NCBI GenBank assembly: GCA_002803225.1
Contig: NXFV01001259.1
Coordinates: forward strand, 62,001 to 126,000
Direction of reading: 5' to 3'
DNA length: 64,000 bases
Origin: Gamarada debralockiae
Lineage: Eukaryota; Ascomycota; Leotiomycetes; Helotiales; Hyphodiscaceae
Positions 1-10,267 of the stretch are shown piece after piece. The position numbers were made by a program, and so were the translations under genes. The notes under the pieces are model-generated. The model saw nothing but the letters and a program-made list of their open reading frames with translations. It made no database searches and was not told the DNA's origin. Every line of letters begins with the position of its first letter. Position 1 is the stretch's first letter.

Positions 1-174
1 GCAAAGGTTGATGAGGCGAGGGCCAGGCAGCTTATGGAGCAGGAGGATATAGAGGTGGTTGTGGATTTGAGGGAGGTTGGGAAAGCAGCGAAACATGACG
101 TTGATGAGGCTGTATATTGGACTTGCGACTTGACGCATGAGTTTGTTACGATAAATGGAGATTTTAGGACTTGA
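1..174 (+). CDS. ARG7: Ornithine acetyltransferase (ArgJ type), C-terminal end only
   Basis: Frame 1 is open from the first base to TGA at 172-174 and gives the last 57 residues. The tail ([19 protein letters not shown]) matches the conserved C-terminus of bifunctional glutamate N-acetyltransferase / ornithine acetyltransferase, where a 'CDLT.x.YV.IN..YRT' ending is typical. In fungi this mitochondrial enzyme moves the acetyl group from N-acetylornithine to glutamate in arginine synthesis and is self-cleaved into two chains; only the end of the beta chain is visible here. The catalytic Thr and N-terminus lie upstream of the window. The call rests on a short tail, so it is good but not certain. 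Confidence 0.75.
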   Translation, partial: AKVDEARARQLMEQEDIEVVVDLREVGKAAKHDVDEAVYWTCDLTHEFVTINGDFRT

Positions 175-445
175 ATAGAAGAATCATCTAATATATATAT
201 TTTTTTTCTACGTCCCATTTAGTTACTATGGTTGGAGGTAAAGTTTATGGCTAGAGATGATGCGTATGTGTGGTTGAGACTGTAGGTGCAAGACATGTGG
301 AGACATGAATTAAACCCGCAGGCAATGGTGAAACATCACTGATTGCTAGTTCTATCTATAAGTTGTATAGTAGTGACGTGCCGTAACATACTTTGTTTGA
401 GAAAATATCGCAACTTTGCTATATAATCCGTCCCTTCCGTCTTAA

Positions 446-1056
446 TCATGCCGCAACTTTAGTTGTCCTGTTGACCTGGCCACGGAACAGAACACGTATA
501 CCGTCCTCACCAATAGATGTGCGGCCGTGCAGTGTATTGTTGTTGTCAATGACCAAAAGATCGCCAACCTCCCAGCGATGCTGGTATGCGTACTTGGGCT
601 GGGTGAGGAATCGTTCCAAGTCGGCAATGAGCCTGTCTGACTCTGTCTCCGCGACACCAGCGACCCTCAGATTCCAGCTCCGCTCAATACCTGGCGGGAA
701 CTGCAGGGCAAAATTGAGAAACTGCTGCCCTCATCTGTCCGGATGAGTGGGATGGGATGCCACTTGTCGCCTAGGTTATTGTAGTGGCCTGTTTCCTGGA
801 TCTGGTACTCGAAGATGCCGTCGGTGTAGAAAGGCAGCGGGCCTCGACCAAGGACGACGTTGCCCTTCTCGCGGGTTGCGCTGAGCTTCATCAGGTCGCT
901 TCCATCAGTCTTGAACTTGTGAACGACTGGGTTCCCGATGCCTTTGACGAGAGACTTGAACTGCTCCTCGCCCACTGGAGAGGCGTTAATCGAAGGACCG
1001 TATCTCACCACAACAACTTTTTGAGGAAAAACTAAGTCTGCATTGATTGTCGGGCG
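446..1056 (-). pseudogene. TauD/TfdA-family dioxygenase, 5'-truncated and frameshifted
   Basis: Reading the minus strand from about 1056, a segment containing PQKVVVVRYGPSINASP runs to about 730. The frame must then shift by one base (near 723-731, in a run reading GAGGG-CAGCAG) to continue as QQFLNFALQFPPG and then WEVGDLLVIDNNNTLHGR, ending at TGA 446-448. The LHGRTSI...R segment is the C-terminal Fe/2-oxoglutarate signature (third iron-ligand His plus the 2-OG-binding Arg) of TauD/clavaminate-synthase-like oxygenases. The N-terminal HxD ligand pair is not found upstream. The segment begins just after a TTAG that could be an intron acceptor, but no convincing upstream exon follows. A single-base deletion is the simplest explanation; a sequencing error is possible. 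The substrate cannot be inferred. Confidence 0.72.
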
Positions 1057-2159
1057 CTAAACCACTTCTCCAAAGTAGAGTATAATTCTTTTAATCTCTT
1101 AGACTATGCACATCTGTGCCTTGTTCTGTTAGACATAGGGAACACTTACTACTCAATAGTTGCAAAATGGCCTGGCAAGGTAGTTGGGAGTTCTTAGTAT
1201 GGTATGATTTCCTACTAGCAAGGCAGACCAAAGATACATAGTTTCTATGCTCAGGAATACAAACAAGTGAGGTGTTCTAGGCAAGGTGTATAAAGATCTC
1301 AGACCACTGTAACACCATCAATGCATAGTGCTTAGTATTTGACACTAATCCTTACATCTTAATTTAACTAGGCAATCCAAAACAACTCAAGATTCCATTA
1401 GTGGTAGGAGGTGTGCAGAGCTCTATTAGTAGGGGTATGGCAGAGCGCTAGTTGGCAGGTAATGTTGGCCTATTTATCTAGCCGTGCTATACTCTTAGGA
1501 GAGAGGTGTATAGGCTGTGGATACTTAGTATTCTAAGTATTCTATGTAGAATTCGTATCCAGAAAACTAACATACGCTGAAACTGCTGTGCCCTGGTAAA
1601 CGCTAGGAGCTTTAGGCCTAGGCTTTCCAACAGAAGACCTCTAAGGATTCCAACATCGGTTATACTAACCCTAACGCCTTTCCATACAGCAGTAGTATTT
1701 TTATAAACCCTTCTAGCACAAGAAACTATTTCTCTCTTCTTGTATCTATACCTTACTTTAACCCCAATTCTCTCTTTTAACTACTCCTTGTCACGAATCC
1801 AAATTCTGGGCCTAGAAGGCAGTCTAAAATAGGTTCAACTATGAGTTTTCAAAGCTAAGAAAAGAAGAAAAGAAGATTTAGAGCTTCCTGAACTATACAG
1901 ATATGTAATCAACCCGCTAGCGGCCGCCGTGTTGCCTGGCAACCAATTCCCTTCCTTTCCCCACGTGACCCTGGCCGTACGGGTCATCCGTACAAGCGGT
2001 GACAAAAAGTGGTGCAAAAGGGTGTGAAAGCTTTAAGAAGAGCATAAGTGGAAGTCTAGGCCCACAGGACAGTCAGCTATCTAACACAAATAACATTGAA
2101 ATTGAAGTGGGCAAAATCACTAATACTGAAGTATGAATGTAAAGTGCTAAAAATCCAGA
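1057..2159. other. Gene-free, AT-rich stretch
   Basis: No convincing gene is seen on either strand. The stretch has short imperfect repeats such as TTAGTATTC/TAAGTATTC near 1520-1545 and one GTCACGTG-type site (reverse orientation, 1962-1969). The minus strand at about 1570-1830 has a broken open stretch that I could not assign. It may be decayed transposon or flanking sequence, but nothing proves it. Confidence 0.4.
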
Positions 2160-2560
2160 GCCTGACTGTCATTAAGGAAGACTGAATTTGCAATGGATAA
2201 AGCGATAGTTGATAAAACGTAGGGCTGAGACAATGAGTTGTGGGTCCACGATAGCCTACGCTATGGAGAAAGAAGTTTATGCAAAAAGGCTATTGCCGAA
2301 CCTGACGATAATACTATGGCCATAAACTCTTGCTACTGATGCCTTAGTATCAACGGTATACATGAGCGCACCGCCAATAAGGCAGAGGAGACCGCCGAGC
2401 GTATATCAGGGCATATAGTAACCGTATGCAGAGAAAATAGAGCTATTTCCAATAACGGCGAAGATGATGAGCATGATAAAGAGGAGGAGACGCACGCCGC
2501 TTTCGAGGGCGGTGTCATTGCGGGTGAACTAGAAGAGGATCGGATCATGTAGATAGGGAA
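2160..2560 (-). pseudogene. MFS multidrug-type transporter remnant
   Basis: On the minus strand the segment from about 2557 to 2330 reads as a hydrophobic transporter: TALESGVRLLLFIMLIIFAV, then YTLGGLLCLIGGALMYTVD and SVARVYG. Further on, SIANSVFLNDSQ appears near 2160-2196. These match the order of the second half of fungal DHA-type drug:H+ antiporters. At least two in-frame stops interrupt it (TAG at 2529-2531 and TGA at 2406-2408), and the frame is lost between about 2330 and 2200. The first six helices are missing; the HET gene starts immediately upstream. It cannot make a functional transporter. Confidence 0.6.
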
Positions 2561-2714
2561 GAAGGTTGCGCACTCACCGACTATCCATCGAATTGGATTG
2601 AAATTGAAATACAATGCTCTTGTTACACAGCTAGAGGGCAAAAAGTTTTCCATGCGACAGAGCTCTGCACCTGCCATTTTGCCAATCCATAGGAGCGATA
2701 ACAGGCGGAATTGC

Positions 2715-5153
2715 TCACTGAATTAGAATAACGCCCTCCCTTTTATGTACAGGAATCTCTTTCAAGACGTCTGTGTTCGTCGTACACTTAGACAAAGAGA
2801 CCTCCGGAATAATTAGTGACAGTATGCCAATCCTTTCCCAGCGCACAGCCATAGACACTGCTTTCCGCAACGTCAGAAACCGAGCACGTCCGTGTTTAGA
2901 TGAAGGGTCTCTGCTGGCAAACATCAAGACGCTGATAAGCTCCCCAGAGATGTGCTTCTCCGTCCACTCGTCCTCTGCCATCGGGACTGACAGGCCGATA
3001 AAGCAGAGCCGGCCTGCTATCCGGTACCATTTCGCATCCCAGTCGTGGCTCCCTGCCTCATATCGTTCACGACCGGACCTGCCCGCTATTCGGACCCATT
3101 TCCACTCTTTCTTAGTTTCTTTACGTATAAAGTACCTCAGTACAAGAGGATCCTTGATTTCGATCAAGGTCGGGTTCTCGTTTTCTAAACGATCTATCGA
3201 GTACGTATTGAGCAGCCGAATGGGCCTCGGCTGGTCCGGATTATAGAGATACAAGTTCGCTGCCCAAAGAAAATGCAAGCTCTCCAGCGCAATAAGGTCG
3301 CTCATGAAGGCGCCGTGTTCATAGTTGGGAGGCGCACGCCACGTGATGGGGCCGTCCCATCCCGCCCACGTCCACGACGGCAAGTGGCTCCGCCGCCGGC
3401 ACGGCTCCGACACGAACATCTGGTGGTTTGGCCCGGCGCGATGGTACCACGAGGTCACTGACAAGGCAAGGGTAATATGAGCGCCAGTCTGGTCTCCGCT
3501 AATATCGTCCATCCACAAAGGGATCCCGTGAAGTAGGTACAGCAGTTCGTTTTGTTTGTACATGCCGAGTATGCCTAGGAATGCTGGCAGCACGTCCGTG
3601 TCGTATCTCAACCTTCGTTTTGAAAATGCACGAATGTGCTCATTGAGACCTCTCAGTTGCGCTCTGGTAGTCGCCTCGCGATGGGTCGGGAATCCGTAGT
3701 CAAGGCGATAGGCGTCGTCATTCATGATGACCAAGTTGTCGTGGTTACTTAGGCTTCCACCGCTGTACGCATCACCCTTGAATATCCCAGTTAACATGAA
3801 GTCAGCCATGCAGAGTTCCGAGTCCTCATCGTTGGTTGATGGCATCAGAAATAGTGGCAGGTTGATGCTCTCGTGGGTAGCCATGCCCTGACATTCCCAA
3901 TATATCTGGTGGTTAGTGAAGGCGATGCGGCGCTTAGACAGGACGCCTTCTTGGTAGGTCCAGCCTCGTGTCCAGTAGTCCGACCCGAAAATATCGCGAC
4001 GAGGATCTGGAAGCGTCGATAGGAGCAGGCTTCCGCTATCGAGCTTGTACTTTGGTTGTGGCTTTCGAGGCGTTGATCCAATGCCCGGGAGACCGTGGCT
4101 AGCCCCGGAGCCGGCCGCCGCCACAATGGTAAAGTCAGCTTCTTCATAAATAGTCGTCATCCTCGAAATCAAATAAGCCATTTCCGCATCATCGAATTGG
4201 TTGATGCATAGCCGGTCGACCCACAGATATTGCAACCCTAGCTCCCTCGTAACCGCGATTGCGTCAAGCACAGTATTGGGCCAGTCTTCTCTGTCCGCTG
4301 AACTTGAGCCCCAAACGTAGCTAAGAGCAGCATATGTGGCCCCCCAGGGCTGGTCTTCCACCGTAGGAGAGTCCGTAGTGCAGTTAATGACGCGGAACCC
4401 TCGCGTAATAGGTTCGTGCAATTTCCGCCGTCCGCAAGCCCTGTGGTGGTGTTCTCGGCAGATCTCAAGCCATCCTCTGATGAGATCAAGGTCGGCCTTA
4501 TCACCGAGCTCTCGCGCGCGAAGTAGTATATTAGGATCAGTATCGCGGGACTCGTCCGCCTGCAGGCGATAGATTGCTCCTACAGCCGGGATGTCCTTCT
4601 CTAGCCAATTTTCCTCATGGCCGCACGGTGGAATCAGCCCGTCATCCGGGACGACGGCCATAAAGACCGTATCCTTGATCACATCCCATGATCCGCTCTT
4701 TTGTAGCACATCAAGCCTGAACATCCAGCTCTCGCTGCTACGAAATGCAAGAAGTTTGTAGTGCTCATGAGCTTCGGGCTGGACTCTCAGTGACCAGAAG
4801 AAATTACACAGCGGGCAGTTTGAAGGTCTCGACAGTCGGTCCTGGAATTGATGCACTAGAATGGCATCGTTGTAGAAAAGTCTTCCATCCGAGGCCTTGC
4901 GTAGATCATCTGGGAGAGTTGTGGATCCATCCCTCACCTTCTGGTACGCTTCAGAAGCTTCCTCAAAGCTTTTATCGAGGTCGAGCTGTTTACATTGTGC
5001 ACATAACTGTAATGGCGCACTAGTCTTTCGACGTTTGTTCGTCTGCTGCCTTTTCTCGGTGTCTGAAGAGTCAGGACTACTGTCTCTCGAGAGTTGTGCA
5101 CGCACTAATGAGGAATTCATATTATTAAAGCGATGCCGGGCACCTGAATCCAT
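2715..5153 (-). CDS. HET-domain protein (heterokaryon incompatibility type)
   Basis: A single uninterrupted exon encodes 812 residues. The HET core is clear: YAALSYVWGSS near residue 275, then LGLQYLWVDRLCINQFDD about 45 residues on, then MTTIYEEADFTIVAAAG, and WTRGWTYQEGVLSKRRIAFT about 75 residues later. These are the usual conserved blocks of the HET domain, which in characterised loci triggers cell death after fusion of incompatible hyphae. The N-terminus is basic and Ser-rich (KRRK near residue 40, a possible nuclear signal), followed by CAQC and SNCPLC pairs that could bind zinc. The rest of the C-terminal half is unassigned. It is the only intact one of three neighbouring HET loci and is transcribed away from the next. 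Its partner or trigger is unknown; HET genes as a class are numerous and mostly unstudied. Confidence 0.9.
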   Translation of the reverse strand: MDSGARHRFNNMNSSLVRAQLSRDSSPDSSDTEKRQQTNKRRKTSAPLQLCAQCKQLDLDKSFEEASEAYQKVRDGSTTLPDDLRKASDGRLFYNDAILVHQFQDRLSRPSNCPLCNFFWSLRVQPEAHEHYKLLAFRSSESWMFRLDVLQKSGSWDVIKDTVFMAVVPDDGLIPPCGHEENWLEKDIPAVGAIYRLQADESRDTDPNILLRARELGDKADLDLIRGWLEICREHHHRACGRRKLHEPITRGFRVINCTTDSPTVEDQPWGATYAALSYVWGSSSADREDWPNTVLDAIAVTRELGLQYLWVDRLCINQFDDAEMAYLISRMTTIYEEADFTIVAAAGSGASHGLPGIGSTPRKPQPKYKLDSGSLLLSTLPDPRRDIFGSDYWTRGWTYQEGVLSKRRIAFTNHQIYWECQGMATHESINLPLFLMPSTNDEDSELCMADFMLTGIFKGDAYSGGSLSNHDNLVIMNDDAYRLDYGFPTHREATTRAQLRGLNEHIRAFSKRRLRYDTDVLPAFLGILGMYKQNELLYLLHGIPLWMDDISGDQTGAHITLALSVTSWYHRAGPNHQMFVSEPCRRRSHLPSWTWAGWDGPITWRAPPNYEHGAFMSDLIALESLHFLWAANLYLYNPDQPRPIRLLNTYSIDRLENENPTLIEIKDPLVLRYFIRKETKKEWKWVRIAGRSGRERYEAGSHDWDAKWYRIAGRLCFIGLSVPMAEDEWTEKHISGELISVLMFASRDPSSKHGRARFLTLRKAVSMAVRWERIGILSLIIPEVSLSKCTTNTDVLKEIPVHKREGVILIQ

Positions 5154-5387
5154 GAATGCTCGTCATAGAGGAAACAATCGCGATTTACAACCTTCGTGAA
5201 CCAATCCGTATGATGCCAGGCCGGAACATGAAATACGATAGTGTCCGTCGTCCAGCCTTATCTAAAATGGAAAAATTATGACGGCAAAAGCCGCGCGTCT
5301 ACTATTTATAAGCAGCGCGACCATGAAGGAAACGGGGGGTGTGAGTGAAACGCGGGAGAGAAGCTGCAGGCACATCACAGGGCTGAA
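5154..5387. promoter_or_regulatory. Divergent intergenic region between two HET loci
   Basis: This stretch separates the intact HET gene (leftward) from a broken HET gene (rightward), so it should hold both promoters. A TATA-like TATTTATAAG lies at about 5300-5310 on the plus strand, upstream of the decayed gene. No other motif is evident. Confidence 0.35.
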
Positions 5388-7130
5388 TTGACTGCGCGGC
5401 GAGTTTCCCATTCGTTGAATTGCAAGCAGGGATCTGAAGCCTCAGCGTGTACCACAATCTCATACCCTCAACAACCTGCGATGTTTCTTTCGATGCAGTT
5501 TCAACGGCCGCGCCTTCGACCCAGAAAAGTGCAAGCCGCCATCGCGGAGCCCCTATCCGCCGATCGCTGCCAGCTACACTTTCTCCGTAAAGCCTGCCGA
5601 CAATTTGTCCAACGATTCACGTCTCATCCTAGTTCATGGCAATCTTTAGTGTCATCCACCGAGAAGTACAGGCTCCACGACTCATGGCCCAGTTTCCGAG
5701 GGGCATCGCATGCCAGATGCCATCTCTGTATTTTGATCTGGCAAGAGATTCTCGTTTCCCGGACTGATGAAGATGGAGATTTTAATAACCCAGATGTGAT
5801 GAAATTTTCGCAGAGGCAGGGTGGGTGGAAGTTGATGATGAAAATTAGGTGTGAACTTGATGGTTGGAGGATTGCGGAAGAGAAGCTGTATAGAGGGCTT
5901 CTTTGGCTCATTCCTCACGAAACGGAGGCCGAATTCGAATTTGTAGACAAAGCTCATCCAGCACAGAGCTTCCTCAACACATCCTCGTCTGCATATTCAG
6001 AGCTGGCTCGATATTGGCTAGAAGAGTGTTCGCAAAACCATATCAAATGTCACGAGTCCGGATCAGGTCACGTTCCGACAAGACTTCTTTACCTCGACCC
6101 AGCAAATGAAACCGGATGTGACAGACTATATAGCACTGGCTGCGAGGATTCTGGTCTCCGTTATCGTACAGTACATTGAGTCACTGCTGGGGAGGCGCAA
6201 CCGACATCTTGACTCTCGCCTCCCAAACATCTCTTCCTTGTCAACGTGTATCAAGGTAGACGACCTGCCAAGAACTTTCTAGGACGCGATAAAAGTAGCA
6301 AAAATGCTAGGGTTGAGCTACCTATGGATTGGCTCGCTGTGTATTATACAAGATTCGCCAGATGACTGGAATAGGGAGGCTGCAGCGATGGGTTCCGTCT
6401 ACTAGAACACGACTTGTACGATTTCCGCAGCCGCAGGCCGAGACCCTCATCCAGGCTGTTTCGCCAAACGAGATCCACTTCCTTACCCGGCTTGCAAACT
6501 CGCTGGCTCTAAAGGAGATGCAATTTCCGCATATCCGGGGGACTTAACTAGAGATGTCCAAGTACGACATCTCAAGCGTCGAATACGCGCACCTCCATTC
6601 CCGCGCCTGGGTAATGCAAGAGCGTCTTCTTTCAGCTCGAATCTTGTACTCTACTTCGCATAGCATGTTCTGGGCCTGCAAGGCAGTGAGCGGACTATTA
6701 CGGACGAGGGTAGGCAAGCCCGCGACGAACGCCCCCTCTCTCGCGGCTTGGCACCAGTCTTCGGCCCCTCCGTCCATCTCCTCAAAGGATACGACAATAG
6801 TTTCACCTCTAGCCATAATGATTTCTTAAATGCCGTTGAATATGTTTGCAAAGCAAACCCATCTGTCGTCGAATCGCTGAAACTATTTAGGACTTTTTGG
6901 TTCATTATTGTGGGCAAGTATTCGAAATGCGGATGAGTAAAGCAGAGGATAAGTTGATCGCCATGTCCGCTATAGCGCAGAGGATGGGTAAGGCTTCTGG
7001 TTTCAGGTATTTGGCAGGACTTTGGGAACGGAGCTTGAAGTTTAATCTTGTATAGTTTGTGAACAGTGAAGTTCACCCACGACCTGGTGTGTATCGCCTC
7101 CGACTTATTGGGTCTGTGCAAGTTAGCGAG
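5388..7130 (+). pseudogene. HET-domain gene, decayed
   Basis: The first open segment (to TGA at 6177-6179) has the usual pre-HET arrangement, with SHARCHLC near 5700 and a WLEECSQNHIKCH motif followed by PTRLLYLD near 6030-6100. After a frame change the HET blocks follow in order: LSHCWGG (about 6175), LGLSYLWIGSLCIIQDSPDD (6310-6370), GSVY, RAWVMQERLLSARILY, and the late block YLAGLWERSLKFNLV...NSEVHPRPGVYRL near 7000-7110. In-frame stops replace expected residues: TAG at 6280-6282 and 6403-6405 where Gln or Ser is usual, and TAG at 7053-7055 where Trp is usual. At least three frame changes are needed. No intron set restores it, so I call it a pseudogene. Confidence 0.85.
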
Positions 7131-7549
7131 ACCACATAACATTGCTTTCGAGTTTCAGCATTTGGTTATATTTATCCTTTGATTATGAGAGCAGGGGGTG
7201 TACATTCCTTCCCAGCATTTCCCGCAGTCTCCAGCTCTACTCTATCTCAACATTTCATGTTTCTTCCTCAATCATCTCTTGCGGTTGGCAACGATGATTG
7301 TACATTCCTGGCAAGTTGCCTCGATCGACAAGCTTTGCAAGCTCCATTCTAACGAACTAGCTCAGTGATCCTACTACGCTAGCTGGATGATATCGATAGT
7401 TTGAGCCAATCCAAGGCCATGGAGATGCATAGAAGTTGGGCAGGGTTGATATCGCCTATGACCTCTTGCGGACCTTTACAATTCCTCCCTCTTATATTTT
7501 CCAATAGAAGGTTTGCATTCAGTCAATAACGCTCAACCTCGAACATCTA
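7131..7549. other. Intergenic stretch between two HET pseudogenes
   Basis: I see no open reading frame with recognisable content, no repeat and no clear regulatory motif here. Confidence 0.4.
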
Positions 7550-9590
7550 AGCCGTCCAACTCCGCATTATCTTCTGTTTACGAGCCTCTTCCCATCCAAG
7601 CCTCTTTCGGCTCCTCAATCTTGAAGCCATCAATAACCTTACATCGGCTACCGAGCTCACCTGTGTTCTTCGCAGGTACGATTCCAAAGATGCCCCACCC
7701 TTTAAGGCACTCTCATACACTTGGGGTTCGCCCTTCCAAGATGCCGAAGATGTTGAGTCTCCGCTATTCACAGCTTAGATCACATGCAATGGAAGGCAAC
7801 TACCTATTACGCAGAATCTCTTTGATGCGCTGCATAGCTTGAGAGAGTCCAAAATTACGGGTTGGCTCTGGGTGGATGCTTAGTGCATCAACCAAAATGA
7901 CTTAGATGAACGGGCCTCTCAAGTTCTCTTAATGGGATATATTTATTCCTTAGCCGTGGAGGTCATTATTTGGCTTGTGCCGTATAAGCCTGGTATTGAC
8001 GACATGGTCTGGGGAACAACCAAATTCCTCTCCGCTGCTCTTGAAGCCTCTAATAAGTCTCGTGAAGAGCTGTACGCGCCTGGTGACATAACAGATCTTG
8101 TCTTTTTCAGATCAATTGGCATCGAGGATCCAAGACCCAGGCTACTACGTGTAGCATACTTTTTTGAGGCCTGTCAATGGTACAGATGTGCATGGGTCAT
8201 CCAAGAAGCTCTTCTTGCACGACAAAACAGATCCTTCTTCGGCCGGATCGAATTTTCTGTCAAAAGCAGTCGAGCTAGGTTGCCTCTTCCGAGAGACCCA
8301 ATTGAGTGCGCAATGTCGAAGTCCATAGAAATGCGCCAGAACAGTAGAGAGATTATATGGCTGGAAGAGATATTTCGATGGCGCGTTGTGGGATGCTCTG
8401 TCAAACTGTGGATCGAAGCATTTAACGCCAGCCGCAGAGCCTCGCCAGGAGGTGAAAACCCTTTCGCGTGGTTTTGGAAGGCCCTCTCCCTCAGCCGAGG
8501 TGCCGGATGCCAGGATAAACGTGATAAAGTCTACTCGGTTTTCGATCTTGCTAGTCGTTACTTTATCCATACCCCTATCACACACTATATAAAACCGACT
8601 ACAATATTTCACCTAAGGATCTTTTCACACACATCACAATTCAGATTATAGAGAATTCAACCCTGTTGATCGCCCAGGTTCTTTCATGCGTCGGGGGGCG
8701 TTCCAAGGATGCCGATTTACTCGCTCTCCCGTCATGGGTACCAGATTATACCTCCCCATTAATGGCTCAGCCTCTCACTACTCTCAGTGTCAAGTTTGAT
8801 GCAGCCTTGCGCTCATCATATGGTTGTTCTGGACCCCACCCACCCATGACTACATTATCATGCACAGGGGCACAGTTCGAAACGATCGAAGAAATATATG
8901 AATTGAAGTTATGTGGCTCGAGGTCTCGCTATTTGTCCTTTCTTTAACTCTGTCTTTCTATGCTATAATAGGGGAACGGTCGGCATCGAATAGAAACATT
9001 CTGGAGGACCTTGATTGCCAATAATAGCCTGCAACCGGACCAACCTGCTCCTACCACCATGGAGACCTTTTTTCTTGCTTTGTTAAAATTCTGTCTGCTC
9101 AATGCATCTGGGAAGCGACCAGGCTTGGCATAGATCCAGATGAAGAATTCCAGTTACTTTCCTTAGTTCTAGGCCAACTTGACTTCAGCGACGTACCGGA
9201 TCAGCAGCTTACAGTAGAAGATGTGAGGAGTTGCTACAATCTGTTAGTGGGAAGCCAGACGCTGCATGGAGACGAGAGAATCGAGGAGGACATTGCAAAG
9301 GCTCGGACAACCTGCATCTACTTATTTCGTTAATGGTTTTTGTTATTCCCGGCAGGCGATTGTTCCTGACCAAGCAGGGTTTCCTTGGCCTCGGACCTAG
9401 CACGGCTCAAAATGAGGATCAGGTCTGGCTTCTTTGCAACGGAGACGTACCATTCGTGCTACGTCCAACGAAAGAGACGCTCGACCTCACCCTTGTTGGA
9501 GAGTGCTATATGCACGGCTTTATTCATGGAGAGATGTTACAGAATCGTTGGGGTTTGAAGGTAAGATTAGACCTGTCGATATTGTTTAGA
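7550..9590 (+). pseudogene. Second HET-domain gene of a different subfamily, decayed
   Basis: Across three frames the order of a HET protein can be read: PPFKALSYTWGSP near 7690-7740, ITCNGRQLPITQNLFDAL, GWLWVDA then stop then CINQNDLDERASQVLLMG near 7870-7935, CAWVIQEALLA, a DKVYSVFDLA segment near 8520-8550, LPSWVPDYTSPL near 8720-8760, and the far C-terminal GFLGLGP...VPFVLRP...LVGECYMHGFIHGE near 9380-9535. The usual SYTWG / WVDALCINQ / GRR...GLGP architecture marks it as the long HET type, unlike the preceding locus. In-frame TAG codons sit at 7776-7778 and 7881-7883, and frame changes occur near 8600 and between about 8945 and 9350. Confidence 0.85.
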
Positions 9591-10267
9591 AGCGGTGTTC
9601 GAGCACGAGGGAAAATGTTGATAAGATGCCGGGGTGTTGGGCAGGGGAGGTGACGCAACTAAGCCGAGTCTGCATGGAACACAAAGGCCATGCTTGATCG
9701 AATTCCAAGACCATGATGGGAGAAAAGTCTGTAGAATAGAATCTAAGGTGCGAGGAGTCTAAATACAGGGGGAAATGGCCAAAAATCGGTGCCTTAGGCA
9801 GTTTTCATCTGATATTGAGGCTCTGGGTTTCACCAGCACGTATTTGCGAAACGACTATACCGCAGATTTGGACCCGTTGGAAATCATGCGGCTCAAAATG
9901 GGCTGCATCTCTACTTTCGATCTGCGTTTCCCGCGCTACGGGGTTAACGATCAGTTAAATGGAACAATTACAACAAGGTCACCAAGGCCATTGAGTTGGA
10001 TATGTTCCATCATTGCAAAGAGGCAAGGAAGCTGCAAAGGTAATACCGCCACACCATATATTCGGAAGTATTAACGTGAGAGCACCTTCGCTTTCCACTA
10101 CCCTTATTTATGTCTTACAGATGCGACTGACCTAGACACGGTCAGCGCTTCGCGACGAGGTACGGATTGACACGAAAGCTGCTTAAGTCACGTGGTAGTC
10201 TTTGGTTCGCGTGTCTAGCGCGTATCCGCGTTTCTTCAATCAACAACAATAACTTCGCCGGACAAAG
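9591..10267. other. Spacer between HET pseudogene and RDH54
   Basis: A 99-codon open frame at 9775-10074 has no recognisable domain and I do not call it. A GTCACGTG site lies at 10187-10194, about 75 bp upstream of the RDH54 start, in the likely RDH54 promoter. Confidence 0.4.

Noticed and set aside
1057..1830. Tc1/mariner or LTR element in the first AT-rich stretch
   Set aside because: No terminal repeats, TA duplications or transposase motifs could be shown.
5388..7130. Rescue of the first broken HET gene by introns
   Set aside because: The stops fall inside strongly conserved HET blocks that would have to be removed, so splicing cannot restore the domain.
9775..10074. 99-codon plus-strand frame between the HET remnant and RDH54
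   Set aside because: No homology, no splice partner and an atypical composition.
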